From: Adiantum capillus-veneris
Taxonomy: Eukaryota; Streptophyta; Polypodiopsida; Polypodiales; Pteridaceae
DNA length: 64,000 bases
Assembly (NCBI GenBank): GCA_014529385.2
Contig: CM043944.1
Coordinates: 180,503,740-180,567,739 of the forward strand
Direction: 5' to 3'
A model generated the notes under the pieces. That model was not told where the DNA came from, did not search any database, and was given only the letters and a program-made list of their open reading frames with translations. The position numbers and the translations under genes were made by a program. Shown here piece by piece: positions 1 through 9,215 of this stretch (within the stretch, counting starts at the first letter, position 1; each line of letters begins with the position of its first letter).

Positions 1-2
1 CC

Positions 3-918
3 CTACGAGAAAGGGACTCCTTTCTGTGTCAAGACATGCAAAGGGGAAGCAACCTCTGCAAACTTTCGTATGAACCGCCTGTAGTACGAACACAGTCCCA
101 AGAAGCTTCTAACTTCATGGACATTCTTCAAATCAGGCCAATCACGGATAGTCTCTATCTTGGCCGGGTCCATTTGCACTCCAACTACTGAGACAATGTG
201 TCCCAAAAAGTGTATCTTTGGTAGGAAAAATTCACTTTTCTTTGCATTAATCACTAACTTGTAATCTCGTAATGCCTGAAAGACCTGTAGCAGATGATCT
301 CTGTGTTCTGCCTCATTCTTGGAGAAAACAATGAAGTCGTCAAAGAAAGTGCCAACAAATAGTCTATACTCTCGAAAAATCATGTCAATCATCCGGTTAA
401 ATGTCGCAGGAGCATTGGTTAAGCCAAAAGGCATCACCAAAAACTCAAATAACTCAAAAGTAGTCCGAAAGGCTGTCTTGTAGACGTCTCCCAACGCGAT
501 TCGGATGTAATGATATCCACTCTTCACGTCAATCCTGCTAAAACATGAGGCCTTGTAACCTGTCGAGTATATCATCGATCCTATGAATTGGAAATCTATT
601 CTTGATGGTGATTTTGTTGAGAGCTCTATAATCAATACACATCCTCCAAGATCCGTCTTTCTTCAAGACCAACAACACTGGAGACCAATACCGTGAAGTA
701 CTAGGCTGGACAAGACCCTTTTCCAGGAGGTCTTTCACTTGGTTCATAATCTCTTTGTTTTGTGCTCGGCTCACACGGTAAGGTGGCCGGTTCGGTGGTG
801 TGCTTCCAGGTATCAGATCAATGGTATGATCTTCAAGACGAGCAGGGAGTAACTCTCCTGGTAGGCCCTCTGAGAAGCAATCGACGTGAGAGGAGAAAAT
901 CTTGGCGTTCTTTATCAA
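3..918 (-). pseudogene. Family A reverse transcriptase, left arm (broken)
   Basis: Ty3/gypsy RT on the minus strand. The upstream part (538-918) has the linker and the first RT blocks (residues [20 protein letters not shown]). The downstream part (3-635) has the second half, with the MPFGLTNAPATF block, the catalytic FFDD tetrad in place of the usual YxDD, and the LGHIVS and SFLGLCSYYRRFI thumb motifs. A 2 bp deletion near 549-552, absent from the right arm, splits the frame. Translation ends at a TAG shared with the right arm, where another A copy (54915) has a Trp codon. RNase H and integrase of this copy would lie left of the window. Confidence 0.9.
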
Positions 919-1045
919 GTTTAGACATATTTGTCCTATCCTTATCGCTCAATTCTTTCATAAAGATCGAGTAAACAAACAGACTGGATTTCATTAATTT
1001 TGAAATGGCCGAAGCCGATACAATAGGGACATACTCACCCTTCAG

Positions 1046-1405
1046 TTAAATATCAAGTACAATTGTTCTACCCTTTTCTGTAGTCAAAGTCGCTTTTCTC
1101 GCCGGATAATCGACCACGGCGTTGTTCTTGTGGTACCAGGGAATCCCTAAGAGAATATCACAACCCTCCAAAGGCATTATGAAGAAGTCCTCATGCCCCA
1201 AATACCCCTGACAATGCAACCGAAGTTTGCCAATGACAGGTGTAATGGCTACGTCCCTGCCGAGTGCCGCTAGAACTACCTCTGCAAGTGGTCCCATCCG
1301 ATCGGGAGTAATCTCGAGCCGCGCAGCCAATTCCGGTGAAATGAAGTTTGCCTTGGCTCCTCCATCAAAGAAAACCAGGCCTTTTGATCTTTCACTTTGC
1401 CCCAA
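1046..1405 (-). pseudogene. Family A retropepsin-like protease, left arm
   Basis: Aspartic protease domain of the gag-pol polyprotein. The active-site turn reads FFDGGAKANFISPEL, with D-G-G-A encoded at 1355-1366, instead of the D-S/T-G-A usual in retropepsins. The second conserved block GCDILLGIPWYHKNNAVVDY follows ~75 residues later and is the normal C-terminal half of gypsy proteases. This arm keeps the protease frame open through a position where the right arm has a 1 bp deletion. It ends at a TAA just before the RT linker. Confidence 0.85.
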
Positions 1406-1429
1406 GCTCGGTAAAGTTCTGTACTCTCA

Positions 1430-3060
1430 TCCATGGTGTCGAGATTGGTACCCACACAATCTAGAACCAGTCCTGTTTTCAACCTTGCCTTTTCGTCCAC
1501 GTTCCTTAGCTGCTCTCGAACTCTCAGGCCTGTCGTCGTCCTTATCAGGCCTGTCATCGTCCTTATCATTCTGTTCTTTCTGTGCCTTCTTAGGGCACTT
1601 CGCGGAGATGTGTCCCTGTTCCCCGCATCCAAAGCACTTCCCCTCCTTGATGAATCGAGCTCGCTCCTGAGAAGTAAGCTTGGGTCGTGCATCCTTTTTC
1701 TCTGGGTTGCTCTTTTTCTTTCTACTTTCATTCTCAGAAGTCTGTTCGGCTCATTGTGTCATGTTTTCATCTGTGGGGTAAGTCAGACTGCCAGAGTGAA
1801 TGGCAAAGACCCGCTTCGCATGACTCATCAACTCCTGAATAGAAGTTGACTTCTGCTCCAAGCAGTGGTCTCGGATCTCTGTAGGTAGACCCAAGGTGAA
1901 CCGCTCAATTTGTTCTCTGAACGTGATCTTCTTGAATGAAGAGGCGGGTAGAAAAGAGCTCCAAAATCTTTCACAATAAGCATTGATTGTATCTTTCTTA
2001 GTCATCCGAAGATGGTTCCAAGCAGCTCGTATATCTCGTTCATATTCTTGCGTCAACCAAGAAGAAATAAAAACACTTTTAAATTTCAGCCATTTAACTG
2101 GCGCAGTCTTGTTTAAAAGAAGTGTGGACCACCAAGTACGAGCATTCCCCTTAAGGTAAGAGGTAGCCCTGCGAACCTTGGAGTGCTCTGAATAGCGTCC
2201 TCCCGCGGAAGCAATGTCAAACTGCTGTATAAAAGACGAAGCCTTCGAAGCATCCGAGTATCCCGAAAAAGTATCAAACTTGATCTAGTGGCACCTTCCT
2301 TAAACTCTCGGACTTTCTTGCTTTTATCTTCGAGAAAGTCATACTGGTTGGCTTTGTAAAAATTCTTCTTGTTCGCATAGAAGTTTCCATCATCAGAATC
2401 TGAGCTGTCAGTAGACAAGTCCTCAGTAGAACTATCAGGCTCTGGGCTAGATTCAGCCTTCTTTGCCTTTTTCTTGCCCTTTCCAAAGCTTTGTTCTTGC
2501 TTCGCTTTTTACCTTTTCTGTCTTCTTCGCTCGAATCTGAAGAGCTAGAAAAACTGTCAGAAGAAGAAGAAGAAGAAGAAGAACTTCAAATCGAACACGC
2601 TTTCTTCTGTTTCTTTGCCTTGTCAAAAGTTGACTGACGACCCAAATATCCGGGGAAGTCAGTGCTTTTCTTCTACTTTTTCCCGTGCTTTTTGGCTTTC
2701 TTTTGCGCGTCAAAAAGCTGAGCAATCCGTGCATCAACCACCTCTTGCAATTCCTTCTCTGAATACTGTTTGTGATCAGCTGGTTTCTTGAGAGCGGGTT
2801 TCAGTGGTGGTGTAGTGGTTTTCTGTCACTGTGCATGCAGTTTCTGAAAAGAAGTCTCGCTCATATATTTTGCCAATTTTGGATCCTTCGCAAAACTGAG
2901 CATCATCTTTGTTGCATCGCCGATCAATTGACGACGCTTCATCTCTCTTTGCTCCACCTGAGTAGGCCGAGGTGGCCATACTCTCTGTCAGAATCTTCGT
3001 TGTGATCCCTGCCCAATCTCCAGATGCAGAGAGAGTTGACTGATCCTTGCGTGAAGCCAT
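1430..3060 (-). pseudogene. Family A gag, left arm (broken)
   Basis: Decayed gag, mirror of 5371-6975. ATG is at 3058-3060 (MASRKDQSTL), just inside the primer site. Order on the minus strand: short N-terminal segment ending in a stop, Ser/Lys-rich spacer with an expanded GAA/TTC run near 2563-2583, retrotransposon capsid domain (LTQEYERDIRAAWNHL to GLPTEIRDHCLEQK, 1751-2056 and upstream), then a CCHC zinc knuckle (CFGCGEQGHISAKC, ~1597-1640). At least three frame changes and an in-frame stop, most shared with the right arm. Confidence 0.85.
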
Positions 3061-3115
3061 AGGTGCCGCGGAAAAAATTGGGGATAGGATTTCCCGTAGA
3101 AGAGAAATCGGCCGT

Positions 3116-3127
3116 GCTCTGATACCA
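3116..3127 (-). other. Primer-binding site, family A left arm
   Basis: Reads TGGTATCAGAGC on the minus strand, complementary to the 3' end of plant initiator tRNA-Met. It lies two bases inside the LTR end. Confidence 0.9.
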
Positions 3128-3302
3128 CTGTAACAAACTTGGACACTCCAAGTCAAGAATCAATCGCGACAGCACCAAATAACCACTTCAAAACAATTCA
3201 CAGATCACAATAGATTTGCACTGGCCCGGCGGAGTTCCGTGCCTAGAGATACTGGCCCCAAAGACTGGCGCCCCTTTCGGTATTTCTTTTTGTATTAATC
3301 AG

Positions 3303-3740
3303 TTCCCAATAAGTGTTTGACCTCACAAAGGAGCACAAGATTGGAAACTATGTACACTTTATGATATATTCGAAGCAAGTATCTTAACAAAGAGCACAAG
3401 AGCTAAGAAATTAGCATTGATCCAAGATAAATGGAAGAAGGTTCATAGCCCTAGTGAGTGGCATGGAAAGCAAGGTTGTAAACTTGTGATCGAAGACATT
3501 GCATTCTTGTTATTTTTAACTCTTATTCCAATAGAGAAAGAAAAGAGTCCAGGCCCTTGCAAACAACAACAATTGTGAATGACAGAGAGATTGACGAGAT
3601 ACCTAAAGATTATAGTGAAGAAATGGAGAAAATCAAAAGTAAAGAGATTTTGGATGTGGAAGAACTCAAGGCAAGTAGCATCACAAAGGTAGAAGAGTCC
3701 ATACATATCTGAGAGGGAAGAGCTTGACTCCTTACTATGT
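3303..3740 (+). other. 438 bp foreign insert in the A LTR (left copy)
   Basis: Compared with the A LTRs at 15004 and 28090, this stretch replaces about ten bases and has no match elsewhere in the window except its mirror at 4690-5127. In this direction it has coding-like frames: one through the first ~250 bp (contains KLVIEDIAFLLFL) and a second ending in KEILDVEELKASSITKVEES before a stop. There is no clean target duplication and no terminal repeats. It may be a captured host-gene fragment; function unknown. Confidence 0.5.
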
Positions 3741-3874
3741 AAAAGAGAGTGGTTCGGGTTTCACTCTTAGACTCTGCGTCCAGATGCTCTGAGAAGTGAG
3801 GCCCTCACCACTAATTTAAAGGTTACAAGGGATGCCCAAAAGCCTCTGCCCCAAAAGCTTGAAAGCAAAAGCAG

Positions 3875-3876
<2 letters not shown>

Positions 3877-3964
<88 letters not shown>
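3877..3964. repeat. (CT)n microsatellite in A LTR
   Basis: Uninterrupted CT dinucleotide run, ~88 bp, inside the U3 part of the left LTR; (GA)n in LTR orientation. Confidence 0.98.
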
Positions 3965-3967
<3 letters not shown>

Positions 3968-4168
3968 GAGAGCCAGTAAAAGCAAGTTCTCTTTTTCTCT
4001 CTCTTGCTCTCCAAGCGTAGCCAGAAAAAGCATCAACTTGCGTCGCTAGGAAGAGGAAAAAAACAGGCCCGCCAATTCCGGAATCCGTACGCTGGCCCAC
4101 GTGGCAGATTTTAGGGTTTCAGCCAGCAGTTAGGGTTAGGGTTTGCTGAAAATTAGGGTTTCTGGCAG

Positions 4169-4250
4169 ATTTTAGGGTTTGCAAGAAATTAGGGTTCTGT
4201 TGCCGGTAGCCACGTCATCACTTTGTGATAACATTTCATTTCATTTCATC

Positions 4251-4283
<33 letters not shown>
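4169..4283. other. Palindrome centre
   Basis: Unpaired centre between the arms: the first ~65 bp of the left LTR (telobox-like TTAGGG, CACGTCATCACTTTGTG), a TTTCA-type short repeat, then (CT)n at 4256-4283. The right LTR lacks the matching ~65 bp, so the right copy is 5'-truncated at its LTR. Confidence 0.85.
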
Positions 4284-4288
<5 letters not shown>

Positions 4289-4486
4289 AGAAACCCTAAT
4301 TTTCAGCAAACCCTAACCCTAACTGCTGGCTGAAACCCTAAAATCTGCCATGTGGGCCAGCGTACGGATTCCCGGAATTGGCGGGCCTGTTTTTTTTCCT
4401 CTTCCTAGCGACGCAAGTTGATGCTTTTTCTGGCTACGCTTGGAGAGCAAGAGAGAGAAAAAGAGAACTTGCTTTTACTGGCTCTC

Positions 4487-4490
<4 letters not shown>

Positions 4491-4553
<63 letters not shown>
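4491..4553. repeat. (AG)n microsatellite in A LTR
   Basis: ~63 bp of uninterrupted AG, the mirror of 3877-3964 but ~25 bp shorter; a clear length difference between palindrome arms. Confidence 0.98.
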
Positions 4554-4555
<2 letters not shown>

Positions 4556-4689
4556 CTGCTTTTGCTTTCAAGCTTTTGGGCAGAGGCTTTTGGGCATCCC
4601 TTGTAACCTTTAAATTAGTGGTGAGGGCCTCACTTCTCAGAGCATCTGGACGCAGAGTCTAAGAGTGAAACCCGAACCACTCTCTTTTA

Positions 4690-5127
4690 CATAGTAAGGA
4701 GTCAAGCTCTTCCCTCTCAGATATGTATGGACTCTTCTACCTTTGTGATGCTACTTGCCTTGAGTTCTTCCACATCCAAAATCTCTTTACTTTTGATTTT
4801 CTCCATTTCTTCACTATAATCTTTAGGTATCTCGTCAATCTCTCTGTCATTCACAATTGTTGTTGTTTGCAAGGGCCTGGACTCTTTTCTTTCTCTATTG
4901 GAATAAGAGTTAAAAATAACAAGAATGCAATGTCTTCGATCACAAGTTTACAACCTTGCTTTCCATGCCACTCACTAGGGCTATGAACCTTCTTCCATTT
5001 ATCTTGGATCAATGCTAATTTCTTAGCTCTTGTGCTCTTTGTTAAGATACTTGCTGCGAATATATCATAAAAGTGTACATAGTTTCCAATCTTGTGCTCC
5101 TTTGTGAGGTCAAACACTTATTGGGAA
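4690..5127 (-). other. 438 bp foreign insert in the A LTR (right copy)
   Basis: Mirror of 3303-3740. On the minus strand an 88-codon frame (4851-5117, begins MFDLTKEHKIGNYVHF) is open here, whereas the same frame is broken in the left copy. Not recognised; possible transduplicated host sequence. Confidence 0.5.
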
Positions 5128-5302
5128 CTGATTAATACAAAAAGAAATACCGAAAGGGGCGCCAGTCTTTGGGGCCAATATCTCTAGGCACGGAACTCCG
5201 CCGGGCCAGTGCAAATCTATTGTGATCTGTGAATTGTTTTGAAGTGGTTATTTGGTGCTGTCGCGATTGATTCTTGACTTGGAGTGTCCAAGTTTGTTAC
5301 AG

Positions 5303-5314
5303 TGGTATCAGAGC
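5303..5314 (+). other. Primer-binding site, family A right arm
   Basis: TGGTATCAGAGC, complementary to initiator tRNA-Met, one base after the LTR end at 5301. Confidence 0.92.
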
Positions 5315-5370
5315 ACGGCCGATTTCTCTTCTACGGGAAATCCTATCCCCAATTTTTTTCCGCGGCACCT

Positions 5371-6975
5371 ATGGCTTCACGAAAGGATCAGTCAACTCTC
5401 TCTGCATCTGGAGATGCGGACAGGGATCACAACGAAGATTCTGACAGAGAGTATGGCCCACCTCGGCCTACTCAGGTGGAGCAAAGAGAGATGAAGCGTC
5501 GTCAATTGATCGGCGATGCAACAAAGATGATGCTCAGTTTTGCGAAGGATCCAAAATTGGCAAAATATATGAGCGAGACTTCTTTTCAGAAACTGCATGC
5601 ACAGTGACAGAAAACCACTACACCACCACTGAAACCCGCTCTCAAGAAACCAGCTGATCACAAACAGTATTCAGAGAAGGAATTGCAAGAGGTGGTTGAT
5701 GCACGGATTGCTCAGCTTTTTGACGCGCAAAAGAAAGCCAAAAAGCACGGGAAAAAGTAGAAGAAAAGCACTGACTTCCCGGGATATTTGGGTCGTCAGT
5801 CAACTTTTGACAAGGCAAAGAAACAGAAGAAGCGTGTTCGATTTGAAGTTCTTCTTCTTCTGACAGTTTTTCTAGCTCTTCAGATTCGAGCGAAGAAGAC
5901 AGAAAAGGTAAAAAGCGAAGCAAGAAACAAAGCTTTGGAAAGGGCAAGAAAAAGGCAAAGAAGGCTGAATCTCGCCCAGAGCCTGATAGTTCTACTGAGG
6001 ACTTGTCTACTGATAGCTCAGATTCTGATGATGGAAAATTCTATGCGAACAAGAAGAATTTTTACAAAGCCAACCAGTATGACTTTCTCGAAGATAAAAG
6101 CAAGAAAGTCCGAGAGTTTAAGGAAGGTGCCACTCGATCAAGTTTGATACTTTTTCGGGATACTCGGATGCTTCGAAGGCTTTGTCTTTTATACAGCAGT
6201 TTGACATTGCTTCCGCGGGAGGACGCTATTCAGAGCACTCCAAGATTCGCATGGCTACCTCTTACCTTAAGGGGAATGCTCGTACTTGGTGGTCCACACT
6301 TCTTTTAAACAAGACTGCGCCAGTTAAATGGCTGAAATTTAAAAGTGTTTTTATTTCTTCTTGGTTGACGCAAGAATATGAACGAGATATACGAGCTGCT
6401 TGGAACCATCTTCGGATGACTAAGAAAGATACAATCAATGCTTATTGTGAAAGATTTTGGAGCTCTTTTCTACCCGCCTCTTCATTCAAGAAGATCACGT
6501 TCAGAGAACAAATTGAGCGGTTCACCTTGGGTCTACCTACAGAGATCCGAGACCACTGCTTGGAGCAGAAGTCAACTTCTATTCAGGAGTTGATGAGTCA
6601 TGCGAAGCGGGTCTTTGCCATTCACTCTGGCAGTCTGACTTACCCCACAGATGAGAACATGACACAATGAGCCGAACAGACTTCTGGGAATGAAAGTAGA
6701 AAGAAAAAGAGCAACCCAGAGAAAAAGGATGCACGACCCAAGCTTACTTCTCAGGAGCGAGCTCGATTCATCAAGGAGGGGAAGTGCTTTGGATGCGGGG
6801 AACAAGGACACATCTCCGCGAAGTGCCCTAAGAAGGCACAGAAAGAACAGAATGATAAGGACGACGACAGGCCTGATAAGGACGACGACAGGCCTGAGAG
6901 TTCGAGAGCAGCTAAGGAACGTGGACGAAAAGGCAAGGTTGAAAACAGGACTGGTTCTAGATTGTGTGGGTACCA
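5371..6975 (+). pseudogene. Family A gag, right arm (broken)
   Basis: Gag from ATG 5371 (MASRKDQST), starting 57 bp after the primer site. The N-terminal 78 residues end in TGA at 5605. A Ser/Asp/Lys-rich segment follows in shifted frames (STDSSDSDDGKFYANKKNFY at ~6003-6062). The capsid-type domain is at 6182-6667 (YLKGNARTWWSTLL, LTQEYERDIRAAWN, QIERFTLGLPTEI). A TGA at 6668 stands where two other A copies have AGG; the frame then continues through a CCHC knuckle (CFGCGEQGHISAKC, 6784-6826) and an acidic DDDRP repeat. The particle-forming role is inferred from the family; this copy cannot encode an intact product. Confidence 0.88.
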
Positions 6976-7374
6976 ATCTCGACACCATGGATGAGAGTAC
7001 AGAACTTTACCGAGCTTGGGGCAAAGTGAAAGATCAAAAGGCCCTGGTTTTCTTTGATGGAGGAGCCAAGGCAAACTTCATTTCACCGGAATTGGCTGCG
7101 CGGCTCGAGATTACTCCCGATCGGATGGGACCACTTGCAGAGGTAGTTCTAGCGGCACTCGCAGGGACGTAGCCATTACACCTGTCATTGGCAAACTTCG
7201 GTTGCATTGTCAGGGGTATTTGGGGCATGAGGACTTCTTCATAATGCCTTTGGAGGGTTGTGATATTCTCTTAGGGATTCCCTGGTACCACAAGAACAAC
7301 GCCGTGGTCGATTATCCGGCGAGAAAAGCGACTTTGACTACAGAAAAGGGTAGAACAATTGTACTTGATATTTA
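6976..7374 (+). pseudogene. Family A protease, right arm (frameshifted)
   Basis: Retropepsin with the active-site turn FFDGGAKANFIS (DGGA at 7055-7066). A 1 bp deletion near 7160 (left arm has one more G) breaks the frame before the second half, where GCDILLGIPWYHKNNAVVDY is still readable in the next frame (~7258-7316). Stops at TAA 7372. Confidence 0.85.
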
Positions 7375-7502
7375 ACTGAAGGGTGAGTATGTCCCTATTG
7401 TATCGGCTTCGGCCATTTCAAAATTAATGAAATCCAGTCTGTTTGTTTACTCGATCTTTATGAAAGAATTGAGCGATAAGGATAGGACAAATATGTCTAA
7501 AC

Positions 7503-8420
7503 TTGATAAAGAACGCCAAGATTTTCTCCTCTCACGTCGATTGCTTCTCAGAGGGCCTACCAGGAGAGTTACTCCCTGCTCGTCTTGAAGATCATACCAT
7601 TGATCTGATACCTGGAAGCACACCACCGAACCGGCCACCTTACCGTGTGAGCCGAGCACAAAACAAAGAGATTATGAACCAAGTGAAAGACCTCCTGGAA
7701 AAGGGTCTTGTCCAGCCTAGTACTTCACGGTATTGGTCTCCAGTGTTGTTGGTCTTGAAGAAAGACGGATCTTGGAGGATGTGTATTGATTATAGAGCTC
7801 TCAACAAAATCACCATCAAGAATAGATTTCCAATTCATAGGATCGATGATATACTCGACAGGTTACAAGGATCCTCATGTTTTAGCAGGATTGACGTGAA
7901 GAGTGGATATCATTACATCCGAATCGCGTTGGGAGACGTCTACAAGACAGCCTTTCGGACTACTTTTGAGTTATTTGAGTTTTTGGTGATGCCTTTTGGC
8001 TTAACCAATGCTCCTGCGACATTTAACCGGATGATTGACATGATTTTTCGAGAGTATAGACTATTTGTTGGCACTTTCTTTGACGACTTCATTGTTTTCT
8101 CCAAGAATGAGGCAGAACACAGAGATCATCTGCTACAGGTCTTTCAGGCATTACGAGATTACAAGTTAGTGATTAATGCAAAGAAAAGTGAATTTTTCCT
8201 ACCAAAGATACACTTTTTGGGACACATTGTCTCAGTAGTTGGAGTGCAAATGGACCCGGCCAAGATAGAGACTATCCGTGATTGGCCTGATTTGAAGAAT
8301 GTCCATGAAGTTAGAAGCTTCTTGGGACTGTGTTCGTACTACAGGCGGTTCATACGAAAGTTTGCAGAGGTTGCTTCCCCTTTGCATGTCTTGACACAGA
8401 AAGGAGTCCCTTTCTCGTAG
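7503..8420 (+). pseudogene. Family A reverse transcriptase, right arm
   Basis: Best-preserved RT of family A: 305 uninterrupted codons. In order: the pre-RT linker ([20 protein letters not shown]), fingers ([20 protein letters not shown]), palm ([19 protein letters not shown]), the MPFGLTNAPATFNRM block, catalytic FFDD (8076-8087; usual motif YxDD), the LPKIHFLGHIVS motif and the thumb (VRSFLGLCSYYRRFI). TAG at 8418-8420 interrupts what should run into RNase H; the A copy at 54915 has TGG here. RT copies element RNA into DNA in the cytoplasmic particle. Confidence 0.93.
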
Positions 8421-8625
8421 GGATCCACAGAGGTGACTACCTTTCAGACATTGAAAGAGAAATTGACTACGGGACCAGGTTTGACTTTGCCGGACTTGCA
8501 GAAGTCATTTGAAGTATATTGTGATGCTTGTGGTCATAGTCTGGGTGCGGTCTTGATGCAAGAAGGACATGTCATTGCTTACGAGAGCCAATTGTTCTCT
8601 AGGCTGGAGATGACATCACAGATGT
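8421..8625 (+). pseudogene. Family A RNase H, first part
   Basis: Continuation of the same frame after the TAG: RT-RNase H connection (FQTLKEKLTTGPGLTLPDL) and the start of the RNase H fold (FEVYCDACGHSLGAVLMQEG, VIAYESQLFSRLE). Split after codons for TSQM by element F. The rest is at 14413-14660. Confidence 0.88.
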
Positions 8626-9198
8626 TGTGCGCTCCTTGCCGCACTGTCGAAGCAAGGGACTTGCCAATACACCGTATGCGAGCCACAAACGGCTCCAAGC
8701 ACACAACAAGCCTAAACTAGCAAGCTCAAGAAAACAAAGGGTGTGTCACTCACCGCTCTACGCTCGCCTTCGTGGTGGATTCCTCGCCGCGATGAAGAAG
8801 AAGCTGCAGTCGTGCCGCGCTCAACCGCTTCGCCGCCGTCGTACCTTCGTAATGCTCGATCGCACACACACTCTCCCTCTCTCTCTCTCTCACACACACA
8901 CACACAAGGAGGTGAAGAAGAAGAAGATGGAGATGGAGCAAGAGCACTCTTCAATTGCACAAATGAGAGAATGAGTAAAAATTAGGTTTAGTTGGCTTTT
9001 ATAGGAGCTCACCCCATTCACACTTGGGCGCCCATGCTTAACCAACTAATCCCTTGAATGTCCAAGTTAAAGTGCGCCTCTCATCGACGATCACTCTACC
9101 TTTCCCTATTGGTCCGACAAGCCGGTACCTGACTCTAAATCATACATAATACACGTCCATCGTAGGTGATGGGTGTCCGTGAGCCGTGAGGGTTAACA
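8626..9198 (-). repeat. Element F 3' LTR
   Basis: 573 bp, reads TGTTAACCCTCACGG to GGAGCGCACA on the minus strand. Contains short (CT)n/(CA)n at 8877-8906. Frames across this stretch rich in Arg/Glu or Ser/Leu are microsatellite translations. Confidence 0.93.
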
Positions 9199-9215
9199 TG
9201 CCCCCCTTCCTGATG
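9199..9215 (-). other. Element F polypurine tract
   Basis: Minus strand reads CATCAGGAAGGGGGGCA directly before the 3' LTR, the usual plus-strand primer in reverse transcription. Confidence 0.85.

Larger units (their letters stand above)
3129..4233 (-). repeat. Family A LTR, left arm
   Basis: Minus-strand LTR from TGTTATCACAAAGTG (4233 downward) to GTTACA at 3129, followed by the primer site. It is ~560 bp longer than the A LTR at 28090-28633, mainly from a 438 bp insert (3303-3740) and a long (CT)n (3877-3964). It carries telobox motifs (TTTAGGG/AAACCCTAA) at 4111-4198 near its start, and the conserved core AAATACCGAAAGGGGCGCC at ~3266-3292. Confidence 0.85.
4284..5301 (+). repeat. Family A LTR, right arm (5' truncated)
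   Basis: Mirror of the left LTR without its first ~65 bp. Contains three AAACCCTAA teloboxes (4288-4345), (AG)n at 4491-4553, the 438 bp insert at 4690-5127 and the core AAATACCGAAAGGGGCGCC at ~5145-5163. It ends GTTTGTTACA at 5301, next to the primer site. Confidence 0.85.
1..8422. repeat. Large inverted repeat (palindrome) of family A
   Basis: Arms 1-4168 and 4284-8422 are reverse complements over their whole length; base 1 pairs with base 8422 and base 4168 with 4284. The centre (4169-4283) holds the first ~65 bp of the left LTR and a short (CT)n. Both arms carry the same 438 bp LTR insert and the same nonsense codons, so one arm is a duplicate of the other rather than an independent insertion. 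They differ by small indels: a 2 bp deletion in the left RT near 550, a 1 bp deletion in the right protease near 7160, and microsatellite length. The left arm runs off the window edge. A real palindromic duplication or a folded-read assembly artefact are both possible. Confidence 0.93.

Noticed and set aside
1227-1849. Long plus-strand frames across gag/protease of the left arm
   Set aside because: They are antisense shadows of the family A frames, mirrored at 6572-7228 in the right arm.
3443-3706. 87-codon Phe/Cys-rich minus-strand frame in the LTR insert
   Set aside because: It is antisense to better coding-like frames of the same insert and has no recognisable features; likely a shadow.
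4111-4345. Interstitial telomere or chromosome end
   Set aside because: TTTAGGG motifs are scattered singly with unique spacers and recur at the same place in other A LTRs, so they are LTR motifs, not a telomeric array.
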